Notes: generated from the sequence alone by a model not told the origin. 64,000 bases of DNA from Chitinophagales bacterium (GCA_947449695.1 CANFST010000006.1:27512-91511), one strand, 5' to 3'. Positions 17,238-27,344 are shown, counted from the first letter of the stretch. Program-made: numbers and translations.

Positions 17238-19154
17238 ATGAGCTATCCTTATCAAATCAAATCACTTGAACAATATCACGAAGTTTATAAAAAAAGTGTG
17301 GAACAACCTGAAGCGTTTTGGGATAATATTGCCCAAAATTTTTTGTGGAAAAAAAAGTGGGATAAAGTTTTGGAGTGGAACTTCAAAGAGCCTAAAATAC
17401 AGTGGTTTCAGGGGGCTACACTCAATATCACAGAAAATTGCTTGGATAGACATTTAGAAAAAAATGGCGATACGCCTGCCCTCATTTGGGAACCAAACGA
17501 CCCTGAAGAACATCACCGTGTTTTAACATACAAGGAGCTTCATTTTAAAGTGATGCAATTTGCCAATGTGCTGAAAAATAATGGCGTAAAAAAAGGCGAT
17601 AGAGTTTGCATCTACATGGGTATGATTCCTGAATTGGCAATTGCTGTGTTGGCTTGCGCAAGAGTCGGCGCCATTCATTCAGTGATTTTTGGCGGCTTTT
17701 CAGCGCAAAGCATTGCGGATAGATTGCAAGATGCACAAGCTGAATTCATAATTACATGCGATGGTGCATTTCGTGGTAACAAAGATATTCCATTGAAAGG
17801 TGTGATTGATGATGCTTTGATTGCTTGCAAATTTGTGAAACGTGTAATTGTTTGCACCCGAACTCGTACACCTGTTAGCATGATTAAAGGACGTGATGTG
17901 TGGTGGGAAGATGAAATTAAAAAAGTAGAAACACAAGGCAATCCATTTTGCCCAGCAGAAGAAATGAGTGCCGAAGATATTTTGTTTATCCTCTACACTA
18001 GCGGTTCTACAGGCAAACCTAAAGGTGTGGTGCATACTTGCGGTGGTTACATGGTTTGGGCTAATTACACATTTGTCAATGTGTTTCAATATCAACCTGG
18101 TGAAATACATTTCTGCACAGCCGATATTGGTTGGATTACTGGACACACTTATATAGTTTACGGACCGCTTTCCGCAGGTGCTACATCGCTGATGTTTGAG
18201 GGCATCCCAACATATCCTGATGCTGGAAGATTTTGGGAAATCACCGACAAATACAAAGTTGATATTCTGTACACAGCTCCCACAGCCATTCGCAGCCTGA
18301 TGGGATTTGGCAAGAGTCAGTTCATTGGCAAACATTTATCATCATTAAAAAAATTAGGAACAGTTGGCGAACCTATTAATGAAGAGGCTTGGCAATGGTA
18401 TTTTAAAAATGTGGGCAAAGAAAAATGCCCTATTGTTGATACCTGGTGGCAAACAGAAACTGGCGCAACTTTAATTTCAAATATGGCTGGTGTTACGCCA
18501 GCAAAGCCATCTTACGCTACATTGCCGATGCCAGGTGTACAACCAGTTTTGGTAGATGAAGCTGGAAAAGAAATTGTTGGAAATAATGTAAGTGGGAATT
18601 TGTGCATCAAATTTCCTTGGCCAGGCATGTTGCGAACAACTTATGGCGACCACGAACGCTGCCGTCAAACTTATTTTTCAACTTACGAAAACTTGTACTT
18701 CACTGGCGATGGCTGTTTGAGAGATGCTGATGGCAATTACAGAATTACAGGAAGAGTAGATGATGTATTGAATGTGAGTGGTCATCGCATTGGAACTGCC
18801 GAAGTTGAAAATGCTATTAACATGCACAATGGAGTAGTAGAAAGTGCTGTGGTGGGCTATCCGCATGATATTAAAGGACAAGGTATTTATGCCTATGTAA
18901 TTTTTTCAACCGAGATGAAACACGATGAAGATTTGATGCGAAAAGATATTTTGCAAACTGTTTCACGAATTATTGGAGCCATTGCAAAACCTGATAAAAT
19001 CCAGTTTGTAAGCGGTTTGCCAAAAACAAGAAGTGGTAAAATCATGCGCAGAATTTTACGAAAAATTGCTGAAGGTGAAACCGAAAACTTAGGTGACACA
19101 ACCACTTTGCTTGACCCGAATGTTGTAGAAGAAATTAAGAAAGGGAAAATTTAA
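17238..19154 (+). CDS. acs: Acetyl-CoA synthetase (acetate--CoA ligase)
   Basis: This enzyme makes acetyl-CoA from acetate, ATP and CoA through acetyl-AMP. The 638-residue product is full length for the family. It has the N-terminal ACAS region, the adenylation motif YTSGSTGKPKGVVHT (about 253-267), DTWWQTETG, the hinge ITGRVDDVLNVSGHRIGTAE, and the C-terminal SGKIMRR with Lys601, the residue that protein acetyltransferases modify in other Acs enzymes. It is a single gene; the next gene starts 107 bp downstream. Confidence 0.97.
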   Translation: MSYPYQIKSLEQYHEVYKKSVEQPEAFWDNIAQNFLWKKKWDKVLEWNFKEPKIQWFQGATLNITENCLDRHLEKNGDTPALIWEPNDPEEHHRVLTYKELHFKVMQFANVLKNNGVKKGDRVCIYMGMIPELAIAVLACARVGAIHSVIFGGFSAQSIADRLQDAQAEFIITCDGAFRGNKDIPLKGVIDDALIACKFVKRVIVCTRTRTPVSMIKGRDVWWEDEIKKVETQGNPFCPAEEMSAEDILFILYTSGSTGKPKGVVHTCGGYMVWANYTFVNVFQYQPGEIHFCTADIGWITGHTYIVYGPLSAGATSLMFEGIPTYPDAGRFWEITDKYKVDILYTAPTAIRSLMGFGKSQFIGKHLSSLKKLGTVGEPINEEAWQWYFKNVGKEKCPIVDTWWQTETGATLISNMAGVTPAKPSYATLPMPGVQPVLVDEAGKEIVGNNVSGNLCIKFPWPGMLRTTYGDHERCRQTYFSTYENLYFTGDGCLRDADGNYRITGRVDDVLNVSGHRIGTAEVENAINMHNGVVESAVVGYPHDIKGQGIYAYVIFSTEMKHDEDLMRKDILQTVSRIIGAIAKPDKIQFVSGLPKTRSGKIMRRILRKIAEGETENLGDTTTLLDPNVVEEIKKGKI

Positions 19155-19261
19155 TTGAAAATAGAAGCAACCTTTTTGTCTTTATTATACTAATAGATAA
19201 ATGACTTCCCGAATTTATTTTCTAAAAATATTTCGAGAAATTAATTTTCTTTGAACCAACA

Positions 19262-20251
19262 ATGAGTCATCACCATTCACATAAAATTTGCAGCAACTGC
19301 GGAACAGAAGTTCAGGAAAGCTTTTGTAGCAAGTGTGGTCAAAAATATCTTGACCACAAAGAAACATTGGGGCATTTGTTCCTTCATTTTTTTGAAGATA
19401 TTACTCATTTTGATTCTCGTTTTCACAAAAGTATTACGCCTTTATTTTTCAAACCTGGATTTTTAACAAATGAATACAATGCTGGCAAACGTACGATGTA
19501 TCTCAATCCGGTAAGGATGTATTTTTTTGTTAGCTTAATTTATTTTTTGAGTTTTTTATTACCACAAAAACCATTATTTGGCGGAAACGATAATGACACA
19601 ATAGGTTATTCCATCGAAAATGATGCATTGGTTAGAATAACCCGAAAAGAAAAAAGACAGATTGAACAATCAGAAATAAACTCTAATATCAATTTTGGCA
19701 GTTTGATGAAACTGAGTATCAAAACTGATTCTACTAAGATTTATTCCAAACATCGTATTGAAGATTCAGTTGCGAAAATTTATGCCAATCCTAAACTTTC
19801 ATTTTTCAAAAAAGTTTCAGAGGCGCAAAGTTTTAAACTATCGCACATGGATAAGGATATTGTGAGAGAAGAAATATCTCATGATTTTACAAAAAATATC
19901 CCTAAAATGATGTTTGTGTTGTTGCCATTGTTTGCTTTGCTGTTAAAGCTTCTATACTGGCGACGCAAAATTTATTTCATTGACCATGCAATTTTTAGTA
20001 TTCATTTTCACTGTTTTGTTTTCCTGAATTTTTTGCTTCAAAACCTCATTGACTTTATTTATCCTTCATATTATATCAATACTATTTTAGGGCTTGGAAT
20101 TTTTGTGTACTTATTTTGGTCAATGAAAAAAGTGTATCATCAAAAAATTGGAAAAACTTTCATCAAATATTTGATGCTCATATTTTCTTATTTCATCTTT
20201 TTACTCATTGCCTTTTTTATTAACGGCGTCATTACTTTAATTTTATTGTAA
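19262..20251 (+). CDS. DUF3667 family zinc-ribbon membrane protein
   Basis: The 329-residue product begins with a likely zinc ribbon, CSNCGTEVQESFCSKCGQ (residues about 11-28), followed by the family's conserved FFEDITHFDSRFHKSI and FLTNEYNAGKRTMYLNPVR. Then come membrane segments (about 85-100, 215-230, 245-265, 280-295 and 305-328). Function is unknown; the layout suggests a small cytoplasmic metal-binding head on a membrane protein. It ends 1 bp before the enoyl-CoA hydratase start, so the two are translated from one message, though no functional link is known. Confidence 0.85.
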   Translation: MSHHHSHKICSNCGTEVQESFCSKCGQKYLDHKETLGHLFLHFFEDITHFDSRFHKSITPLFFKPGFLTNEYNAGKRTMYLNPVRMYFFVSLIYFLSFLLPQKPLFGGNDNDTIGYSIENDALVRITRKEKRQIEQSEINSNINFGSLMKLSIKTDSTKIYSKHRIEDSVAKIYANPKLSFFKKVSEAQSFKLSHMDKDIVREEISHDFTKNIPKMMFVLLPLFALLLKLLYWRRKIYFIDHAIFSIHFHCFVFLNFLLQNLIDFIYPSYYINTILGLGIFVYLFWSMKKVYHQKIGKTFIKYLMLIFSYFIFLLIAFFINGVITLILL

Positions 20252-20252
20252 A

Positions 20253-21038
20253 ATGTCTTCAACACCTGAATTTATTATCGTTACACCACAATACGAACCA
20301 CATATTGCGCTGATTCAATTGAATCGTCCGAAAGAATTGAATGCGCTAAACCTCCAACTGATGGGCGAATTGAGAGATGCTTTGAAAATTTTAGACAATG
20401 ATGACAGTGTTCGTTGCATCATTATCACAGGAAATGAAAAAGCATTTGCGGCTGGCGCAGATATTAAACAAATGGCTGGGAAATCAGCGATTGACATGTT
20501 GAATATTGACCAATTCAGTACTTGGGATGGCATTAAAAAAACAAAGAAACCTATCATTGCTGCAGTGAGTGGATTTGCTTTAGGTGGTGGCTGTGAATTG
20601 TGTATGACGTGCGATATGATTGTAGCAAGTGAAACAGCAAAATTTGGACAGCCTGAAATTAAAATTGGTGTAATGCCTGGTGCTGGCGGCACACAACGTT
20701 TAACTAAAGCTGTTGGAAAAGCATTGGCAATGGAAATGGTGCTGACTGGAAAATTTATTTCGGCTGACGAAGCTTTGAAAAATGGCTTGATAAATCGGGT
20801 AGTGCCTGTTGAATTATATTTGAATGAAGCTGTGAAGCTGGCAAAAGAAATTGCTGCACAATCGCCAATTGGGGTACGTTTGGCAAAAGAAAGTGTGCTA
20901 AATGCTTTCAATTCAACATTAGATGAAGGGTTGATTTTTGAAAGAAAAAATTTCTATTTGCTTTTTGCAAGTGATGATCAAAAAGAGGGAATGAATGCTT
21001 TTGTTGAAAAAAGAAAACCAGATTTTAAAGGAAAATAA
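20253..21038 (+). CDS. Enoyl-CoA hydratase/isomerase (crotonase family)
   Basis: This enzyme probably adds water to 2-enoyl-CoA esters in fatty-acid or amino-acid breakdown. The 261-residue product has the oxyanion-hole stretches AFAAGADIKQM and GFALGGGCELCMTCD. The general acid/base glutamates lie in CELCM and in GQPEIKIGVMPGAGGTQRL, the latter typical of true hydratases. Length and motifs fit short-chain crotonases such as FadB1/PaaF. The ATG is 1 bp past the DUF3667 stop. Confidence 0.92.
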   Translation: MSSTPEFIIVTPQYEPHIALIQLNRPKELNALNLQLMGELRDALKILDNDDSVRCIIITGNEKAFAAGADIKQMAGKSAIDMLNIDQFSTWDGIKKTKKPIIAAVSGFALGGGCELCMTCDMIVASETAKFGQPEIKIGVMPGAGGTQRLTKAVGKALAMEMVLTGKFISADEALKNGLINRVVPVELYLNEAVKLAKEIAAQSPIGVRLAKESVLNAFNSTLDEGLIFERKNFYLLFASDDQKEGMNAFVEKRKPDFKGK

Positions 21039-21052
21039 AATTGAATTAGTTA

Positions 21053-22174
21053 TCAGAAAATCTTCTCCACACTTTTCCAATAATCATTTGCCGATTTATC
21101 CCAACTAAAATCCTTACATCGTTGGAAGCCTTTTGCAATAAGGGTTTTGCGTAGTGATTCATCTTTGCTTAATTTTAAAATGGCATCAGCGATGGAATTA
21201 ATTTCTTTTGGATTCACCAGCAATGCAGCATCGGCAGCTACTTCTGGCATTGAACTACAATCGGAAGTAATCACTGGCACACCACATTGCATGGATTCAA
21301 TAATTGGAATTCCAAAACCTTCAAACAACGAAACGTACAAAGTGCCAATGGCGGCAGCTTGCAGCTTGCTAATTTTTTCGTGTGATAAATTTTCTATTCG
21401 GATAATTGAATTTTTGTGTTGCAAATTTCCTAAAGTTTGTAGTACATCATTTTTGCCAAACATAAAATCACCAACCAAAATCAATTGAATATTATTGTCA
21501 TCGTGTTTTTTAAATTCATCAAAAGCCAACAACAAATTCACAATATTTTTTCTTGGGTGAATGGAACTCACACAAATAAAAAACTCTTTCCCATTTAAAA
21601 ATTCTCGTTTTATTTTTTGTTTTTCCAATTCTTGAATTGGTTGAAAATACTGGCTTGCAGCATTATAAACCACGTCAATTTTTTGTTCGTCAATGTTGTA
21701 TTGCATTACAATATCTTGCTTTGAAAAATTGGAAACCGTTGCAATTCGGCTGGCATGCTGAGCAAATTTCGGAACAAAATGTTGGTAATATTTTTTTACC
21801 GAAAAAGGAACTGCATCAGGAAAATGTTCAAATGCCAAATCATGAATAGTTAGGTGTGTAGGTACTTTCGAAGCCAAACTTAAATATCCGTCCATACTCA
21901 AAAATAAATCAGGTTTGATTTTACTCATTGCTGAATTAATGCTCCATTCAAACCATAAATACCACAATAACGGATGCCTTGCTTGTGGCTCAATGACGTG
22001 TGGCACAACATTTTCCCCAAAAATAAATTGTTCATCAAATTTTCTATCGAACAAAAAATGAAATTCAATTTCGGGATGTTGCTCCACAATTCGTCTGGTA
22101 ATTTCATAAGTAAATCTGCCGATTCCTTCTAATCGGTTTTTGAGCAACATTCTTGTATTTACAGCAACTTTCAT
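21053..22174 (-). CDS. Glycosyltransferase family 4 (GT-B)
   Basis: The 373-residue cytoplasmic enzyme likely adds a sugar, often mannose, to a lipid- or glycan-linked acceptor. The N-terminal half begins MKVAVNTRMLLKNRLEGIG, includes THLTIHDLAFEHFP and IATVSNFSKQDI. The C-terminal half has FICVSSIHPRKNI and the donor-binding EX7E stretch SLFEGFGIPIIESMQCG followed by PVITSDCSSMPEVAADAALL. Its stop lies 14 bp from the convergent crotonase stop. Upstream it is divergent from a GT87-like membrane protein, suggesting an envelope-glycan role. Confidence 0.92.
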   Translation of the reverse strand: MKVAVNTRMLLKNRLEGIGRFTYEITRRIVEQHPEIEFHFLFDRKFDEQFIFGENVVPHVIEPQARHPLLWYLWFEWSINSAMSKIKPDLFLSMDGYLSLASKVPTHLTIHDLAFEHFPDAVPFSVKKYYQHFVPKFAQHASRIATVSNFSKQDIVMQYNIDEQKIDVVYNAASQYFQPIQELEKQKIKREFLNGKEFFICVSSIHPRKNIVNLLLAFDEFKKHDDNNIQLILVGDFMFGKNDVLQTLGNLQHKNSIIRIENLSHEKISKLQAAAIGTLYVSLFEGFGIPIIESMQCGVPVITSDCSSMPEVAADAALLVNPKEINSIADAILKLSKDESLRKTLIAKGFQRCKDFSWDKSANDYWKSVEKIF

Positions 22175-22268
22175 AATTTCTTGAAGTCAAAGATAATTGA
22201 GATTTAATTTAGATTATCGGAAGAGTTAAAAATCGAAATGGTATTTTTGAAAAAATTTTATTCATCAA

Positions 22269-23477
22269 ATGCAACAGTTGTATATTTTTTTTTGGCAACG
22301 AAAAATAAATTTAGCGTTAGCAATTTTTCTTTTGCTAAATATTATTTTAGACATCATCAATCAACGATTTTGGTTGAATGATTTTAAGGTTTATTTCGAA
22401 GCTGCAACTCATTTACGAAATCATGAAAATATTTATGGTGAACTTTTCACGTTAGGTTCCGGTTACTATAAATACTCTCCTTTCGTGGCTTTTTTATTTA
22501 TTCCAATTTCATTCTTGAAATATTCTTTAGCAAAAATTATTTTTTTCTGCATCAGTTCAATAGCAATAATTACTGTATTTTATTATTTTCAAAATTGGTT
22601 GCACTATTTTTTTAAAACTGAAAAGACGAATAATTATTTCCTAATCCCATTTTTCACTTTCTTGATTTGCGCTGTTCACCTGCAACGTGAATTGCATTTA
22701 GGTAATTTGAATATGCAACTCATTTGCTTATTGATTATCGCTTTTCATTTAATTATTTATCAAAAGAAATTAGCAGCTGGAATTATTATCGGAATAGCAA
22801 CTTGTTTCAAACCGCATTTTTTGATTCTACTTCCACTTTTTGTGTTGCGAAAAGAATGGAAAATTCTATTCACCACAATAATTTCTGTATTAGTATTTTT
22901 AATTTCCCCAGCCATCATTTTAGGTTGGCAAAATAATTACAACAACCTTTCACAATGGCTTGTTACCATGCAAACACACAATGCAGGTAATGAAGGCAAT
23001 GAGCAAACTTTTCTTTACATGGCGAATCGCTTTTTCAATTTGCCAAATTCAACATTTGTTTGGCAATCACTAATTGCTTTGACAGCATTAAGTTTTGGGT
23101 TACTTTGTTTAAAACATTTTAAAGATGAGAAAGGAAATATTTCATTGCAGAAAACAGATTTTGCGATGGAATATTTCACATTAATTGCCATCATTCCAAA
23201 TCTGGTGATTACTGATACAGAACATTTTTTGTTTGCGATGCCAATTATTTTTTCACTCGTCACATTTTTATTTTTTACTAAAAACGGTAAACTGATTTCA
23301 GCGATTTCAATTTTGTTTTTGATTTTATTTGGCTTAAAAATTAATGATGTAATTGGCAATAATATTGCTGATGTTTATTTACAGAACAGCGTTTTAGGCA
23401 TAAGTAACTTGGTAATTATTTTGCTTTTGAATTTTATTTTCGAAAAACAAAAACAGCAATTATCTATTTCAAAATAG
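22269..23477 (+). CDS. Polytopic membrane glycosyltransferase (GT87/DUF2029-like)
   Basis: The 402-residue product has about ten membrane segments and an early periplasmic loop with FKVYFEAATHLRNHENIYG and YKYSPFVAFLF. This matches the GT-C fold proteins of the DUF2029/GT87 group, which use polyprenyl-phosphate mannose as donor. A further loop has LGNLNMQLICLL and GIATCFKPHFLILLP. A Dol-P-Man-type synthase is encoded at 11669 and could supply the donor. It ends 5 bp before the O-methyltransferase gene. Confidence 0.82.
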   Translation: MQQLYIFFWQRKINLALAIFLLLNIILDIINQRFWLNDFKVYFEAATHLRNHENIYGELFTLGSGYYKYSPFVAFLFIPISFLKYSLAKIIFFCISSIAIITVFYYFQNWLHYFFKTEKTNNYFLIPFFTFLICAVHLQRELHLGNLNMQLICLLIIAFHLIIYQKKLAAGIIIGIATCFKPHFLILLPLFVLRKEWKILFTTIISVLVFLISPAIILGWQNNYNNLSQWLVTMQTHNAGNEGNEQTFLYMANRFFNLPNSTFVWQSLIALTALSFGLLCLKHFKDEKGNISLQKTDFAMEYFTLIAIIPNLVITDTEHFLFAMPIIFSLVTFLFFTKNGKLISAISILFLILFGLKINDVIGNNIADVYLQNSVLGISNLVIILLLNFIFEKQKQQLSISK

Positions 23478-23482
23478 AACAG

Positions 23483-24121
23483 ATGAATAATATTACAGAA
23501 GAAAAATTAACAAATTATATTCAGCAAAATAGCAGCAATTTAGATTCGTTGCTGGATGAATTATATCGTGAAACAAATTTAAAAACGTTGCAACCCAATA
23601 TGATTTCGGGACATGAACAAGGTTTGTTGTTGCAATTTTTCAGCCGTATGATAAAACCCGAAAGAGTACTTGAAATAGGCACTTTCACAGGTTTTGCAAC
23701 TATTTGTTTAGCCGCTGGTCTAAAAGAAAATGGAATAATTGACACGATTGAAGTGAATGATGAAATGCAATACTTTCACGAAAAATATTTTTCAAAAGCG
23801 AATTTGCATCAACAAATTAAAGTACATTATGGAGATGCAAGAGAAATCATTTTGAAACTAAATGCTAAATTTGACGTAATATTCATTGATGCTGATAAAA
23901 GTTCTTATAGTTTGTATTTCGATTTGGTGATTGACAAAGTAAAAAAAGGTGGATGGATTATTGCCGATAATGTGTTGTGGAAAGGGAAAGTTTTAGAAGA
24001 AATTTTTGATAAAAAAACTTTGGCTATTGATTCGTTCAATAAAAAAGTCAGAGCTGACAATCGTGTTGAGAATTTGATTCTGCCGATAAGAGATGGATTG
24101 AACCTGATAAGAAAATTGTAA
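23483..24121 (+). CDS. SAM-dependent O-methyltransferase (COMT-like)
   Basis: The 212-residue product belongs to the small metal-dependent catechol/caffeoyl-CoA O-methyltransferase group. The SAM site is VLEIGTFTGFATICLA, the metal-binding Asp stretch is FDVIFIDADKSSY, and GGWIIADNVLWKGKV carries the conserved Asp-Asn. The natural acceptor cannot be told from the sequence. It lies in a + strand run between the GT87 protein and a secreted glucosaminidase. Confidence 0.92.
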   Translation: MNNITEEKLTNYIQQNSSNLDSLLDELYRETNLKTLQPNMISGHEQGLLLQFFSRMIKPERVLEIGTFTGFATICLAAGLKENGIIDTIEVNDEMQYFHEKYFSKANLHQQIKVHYGDAREIILKLNAKFDVIFIDADKSSYSLYFDLVIDKVKKGGWIIADNVLWKGKVLEEIFDKKTLAIDSFNKKVRADNRVENLILPIRDGLNLIRKL

Positions 24122-24166
24122 CTAAATTTGAAAACTTCAATTTCAAAAACTCAAAACAAAACTAAA

Positions 24167-25141
24167 ATGAAAAATTGGATTGTAACTGTAGCGTTGAGTG
24201 TATTAAGCATTTCGGGATTTGCTCAAACTCAAGAACAAATTGATGCTTATGTTCAAAGTCATAAAAATATAGCGATTGCTGAAATGTACAGAAGTGGAAT
24301 TCCAGCCAGTATCACTTTAGCACAAGGCATTTTAGAAACAGCCGCAGGGACAAGTCCGCTTTATTTACGCTCAAACAATAATTTTGGAATTAAATGCAAA
24401 AGCAATTGGAACGGAAAGTTCACTTACCATGATGATGATGCAAAAGGCGAATGTTTTAGAGTTTATGATAATGATTCTGCTAGTTATGTTGACCACAGCA
24501 ATTTTTTAAAAACTGCATCCCGTTATAGCTTTCTATTTGAGTTAGATAAAACTGATTACAAAGGTTGGGCAATTGGTTTACGCAAAGCTGGATATGCCAC
24601 AAACCCTTCTTACGCCTCAATTTTGATTAAGCATATTGAAGAAAACAATTTACAACAATACGATAATGTTAACTCAATTACTTCACACACCATGGTGAAT
24701 GGAGTTGCTGTTTCAAAGAAAATAACATCATCGCAAACAACAAGTTATGAGCATGCCAACGACAAACAAAATAGTGTTGTTGAAACTGCACCATCAGCTA
24801 ATTTACCATCAGCTGATGCAAAAGAAGAAAATGATTATCCAACAGTGCATTGGCAAGTTTCCAACGTAAGTGATGCTACAAATAGCTATACAGTTACACC
24901 AGTCGCTGGCAATCGTCATCCTGTGTATAGCAGCAAAACAAAAAGCAGATATACAAAAGCGAAATTGCACAATATCAGTTATGGCTCAACAACGGCTAAA
25001 GGTAAAAAAACAAATGCCAAACAAAATGGAGCAATAGCACATAAAGCTGTCTCAGTTAAACACTCGGCAACAATTGCACAATCTGCAAAAAGAAAAACAA
25101 ACAAAGGAATTGCAGCAAAGGGCGGAAAAAAACAAGCTTAG
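24167..25141 (+). CDS. Secreted glucosaminidase (GH73/FlgJ-like)
   Basis: This protein likely cuts the glycan strands of peptidoglycan. I start it at the ATG at 24167, giving 324 residues and a clean signal peptide MKNWIVTVALSVLSISGFA cut before Q; an upstream TTG at 24128 would spoil the signal. The glucosaminidase domain (about 25-165) has SITLAQGILETAAG with catalytic Glu57, NNFGIKC and GYATNPSYASILIKHIE. Instead of LysM repeats, the C-terminal half is low-complexity and very Lys-rich, which may bind the anionic wall directly. It follows the O-methyltransferase by 45 bp. Confidence 0.9.
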   Translation: MKNWIVTVALSVLSISGFAQTQEQIDAYVQSHKNIAIAEMYRSGIPASITLAQGILETAAGTSPLYLRSNNNFGIKCKSNWNGKFTYHDDDAKGECFRVYDNDSASYVDHSNFLKTASRYSFLFELDKTDYKGWAIGLRKAGYATNPSYASILIKHIEENNLQQYDNVNSITSHTMVNGVAVSKKITSSQTTSYEHANDKQNSVVETAPSANLPSADAKEENDYPTVHWQVSNVSDATNSYTVTPVAGNRHPVYSSKTKSRYTKAKLHNISYGSTTAKGKKTNAKQNGAIAHKAVSVKHSATIAQSAKRKTNKGIAAKGGKKQA

Positions 25142-25154
25142 TTTTTTCTGTAAA

Positions 25155-25898
25155 TTAAATCCCCAACACCTCTTTTAACTTCAAATAACCACTTCTGCTT
25201 ACAGGAATTTTAGTTCCATTTTTCAACATAGCGATATGATTATTATTGTCGTAAGGCTCTACTTTAGTGAGTTGTGTGAGTTGAATAATATAACTACGAT
25301 GCACTCTAAGAAATTTTTGCTCATCTAAAGTTTGTTCGTAAAACGATAAAGTTTTCTTTTTCAGTTGCATACCATCAGTGGTATAAATTTTTACATAATC
25401 GTCAAAAGCCTCTAAATACAACACATCAGACACAGGAATAATTTTGATGTTGGCACCATTCTTCACTACAATTCTGTTTTTTTCTTCGGGCTGATAATTT
25501 ATTTTCTCAACAACTTTCTGCGCCGAATTTTCATTGGGCTTTTGCAATCTATTCACCAACCATTTATTCATTGCTTTGTCAAAACGCTCTTTGCTAAATG
25601 GTTTCAATAAGTAATCAATGGCATTTGCTTCAAAAGCTTTCATCGCAAATTCATCAAAAGCTGTAGTAAATATTACATCAGGCAAGGGCTCAGCAATTTC
25701 CAGCATTTCAAATCCATTAATCTTTGGCATTTGAATATCCAAGAAAATTAATTCAGGTTGATGTTGTTGAATAGCTTTTATCCCATCAAATCCATCATTG
25801 CATTCGGCAACAATTTCTATTTCTTTAAAACTTTGTAAATATTCCCGAACAATGCTTCGGGCAAGTGGTTCATCATCAATCAAAATGGTTTTAATCAT
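25155..25898 (-). CDS. LytTR-type response regulator
   Basis: The 247-residue DNA-binding regulator has a receiver (1-118) with acidic pair DDE, phospho-Asp54 in LIFLDIQMPKING, and KPF. A LytTR domain (about 145-247) follows, with VLYLEAFDDYVKIYTTDG and FLRVHRSYII. LytTR regulators bind direct repeats upstream of target promoters. Its ATG overlaps the last 4 bp of the kinase gene, the typical coupling of a cognate pair. Confidence 0.95.
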   Translation of the reverse strand: MIKTILIDDEPLARSIVREYLQSFKEIEIVAECNDGFDGIKAIQQHQPELIFLDIQMPKINGFEMLEIAEPLPDVIFTTAFDEFAMKAFEANAIDYLLKPFSKERFDKAMNKWLVNRLQKPNENSAQKVVEKINYQPEEKNRIVVKNGANIKIIPVSDVLYLEAFDDYVKIYTTDGMQLKKKTLSFYEQTLDEQKFLRVHRSYIIQLTQLTKVEPYDNNNHIAMLKNGTKIPVSRSGYLKLKEVLGI

Positions 25899-26950
25899 AT
25901 CGTTTGTGGAATTTGTAAAACAGTTTTGAAAATATTTTTCGATTGTTCAATTTTAATCAAATCGTTTCGGGCATACAATAAATACAATCTTCGTTGCACA
26001 CTATTCAACCCAAAGCCTTCACCACGATTGGGTTTAGCAGTTGCTGAATCGTATGGGTTTTCAACTTCGATTTGTAAAAAGAAATTTTCTTTCTTACAAT
26101 TAATTGAAATAATTACTTGCTCTGTTGTGTCGTAAAGCCCGAATTTAATGGCATTTTCAACGATAGGTTGCAACAATAGTGCAGGTAATCTTAATTGTAA
26201 AATGTTTTCATCGGCATTAATTATTGTTTGCAAACGATGACCAAATCTAACTTTTTCGATTTCTAAATACAAATTCAAATGATGCAACTCATTTTCTAAA
26301 GTGTGCAATTGGTTATCATCCTTTTTCAAAGTGCCTCGTAAAAAATCACTCAATTGCTGAATCATTTTTCTGGCTTCTTCAGGCTTTGAACCAACCAACG
26401 CATTGATGGAATTTAAACTGTTGAATAAAAAATGTGGTTGCAATTGCTGACGTAATTTGGTGAGTTCAGCTTCTTTCAGAAGCCTTTCCACATCAGTATT
26501 CCGCTCTATTTTTTCATGTTGTTCAATGAAGTACATCCACATCCAAAACGAAAAAGATAGCGCAATTAAAATTTCTACATTAAACAATAAACGAAGCCAA
26601 AAAGTAGCTTGTAGAAATGTTAAATAAGTTTCGTTATTGGCAAATATCTTTTTAAGAATAAAAAATTCTACAAGTGTAAAAAACACTGGTGTTAAAAAGA
26701 AACGAATGATTCTTAGTAGTTTGTTTCGCTTTAGAGTTCCAGTAGAATAATAGAAATATTTTTCTCTAACAATTAAAAAGAAAGAGGCTGAAAAAAGCAA
26801 CAAATTGGATACAACAACATCAAGCAAAATTAACTTTGTGTCGTAATAATAATGCCTTGAAATAAGCCACTGTACTATCATTAATAATACAGCCATCGAA
26901 GACAATACGATTAAAATAACCGGAGCTGAATATTTTTTAAAATACTTCAA
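25895..26950 (-). CDS. LytS-type sensor histidine kinase
   Basis: The 351-residue kinase has four N-terminal membrane helices (about 10-30, 40-61, 83-100, 120-142) with almost no external loops, so it probably senses the membrane itself. The His_kinase domain has the short motif LRQQLQPHFLFNSLN with His173. The ATPase part has LPALLLQPIVENAIKFGL and NRGEGFGLNSVQRRL. It overlaps the response regulator by 4 bp, and the DUF4288 gene ends 5 bp before its start. Confidence 0.94.
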   Translation of the reverse strand: MKYFKKYSAPVILIVLSSMAVLLMIVQWLISRHYYYDTKLILLDVVVSNLLLFSASFFLIVREKYFYYSTGTLKRNKLLRIIRFFLTPVFFTLVEFFILKKIFANNETYLTFLQATFWLRLLFNVEILIALSFSFWMWMYFIEQHEKIERNTDVERLLKEAELTKLRQQLQPHFLFNSLNSINALVGSKPEEARKMIQQLSDFLRGTLKKDDNQLHTLENELHHLNLYLEIEKVRFGHRLQTIINADENILQLRLPALLLQPIVENAIKFGLYDTTEQVIISINCKKENFFLQIEVENPYDSATAKPNRGEGFGLNSVQRRLYLLYARNDLIKIEQSKNIFKTVLQIPQTI

Positions 26951-26955
26951 AGCAA

Positions 26956-27312
26956 TTAATTAGCAAATGTTTGAAATGATGGCAATGAAGATAACTGCGC
27001 CGCTCTTATTTTTGTGTTTTGAATGTAATAATCTGGCTCGTTGGTTTCGTGTGTGGTGCTGTAAATTTCCATGCCGTCTTTCATTTCGGTTACTTCGTGC
27101 AATTCAGCCACATCAATAAATTTCCAGACAATTGTTTTTTGGTTAGAAGTAGTAAAGTTTTCTTCTTCAGTTTGTCCAATTACAGAAGCTTTGTAATAAG
27201 CCTCCTGCCTGCTTCTTGCAGCTACTAATCGAAACTGTTCATCAAATTGCTTTTGATTTTCGCCTTGGTTTACATCAATATGGAAAACGATTTTTGCAAC
27301 ATACCAATTCAT
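26956..27312 (-). CDS. DUF4288 domain protein
   Basis: The 118-residue soluble protein starts MNWYVAKIVFHIDVNQG and has FRLVAARSRQEAYYKASVIG, EENF and VWKFIDVAELHEV, the pattern of DUF4288. The function of that family is unknown. It sits inside the four-gene operon, 32 bp after the LiaF-like gene and 5 bp before the kinase, so it may be a soluble partner or target of the two-component system; this is context only. Confidence 0.85.
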   Translation of the reverse strand: MNWYVAKIVFHIDVNQGENQKQFDEQFRLVAARSRQEAYYKASVIGQTEEENFTTSNQKTIVWKFIDVAELHEVTEMKDGMEIYSTTHETNEPDYYIQNTKIRAAQLSSLPSFQTFAN

Positions 27313-27344
27313 GTTTGTAGAGGTTTAGGATTTTAAAAAATGGT

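Noticed and set aside
17675..18335. Long antisense frames over acs; similar ones over the crotonase, pruA and mutS genes
   Set aside because: They are shadows of strong codon bias in the real genes; none has motifs, promoter or ribosome site.
24128..24166. Upstream TTG start for the glucosaminidase
   Set aside because: It adds 13 polar residues before the signal peptide; the ATG at 24167 gives a normal signal sequence.
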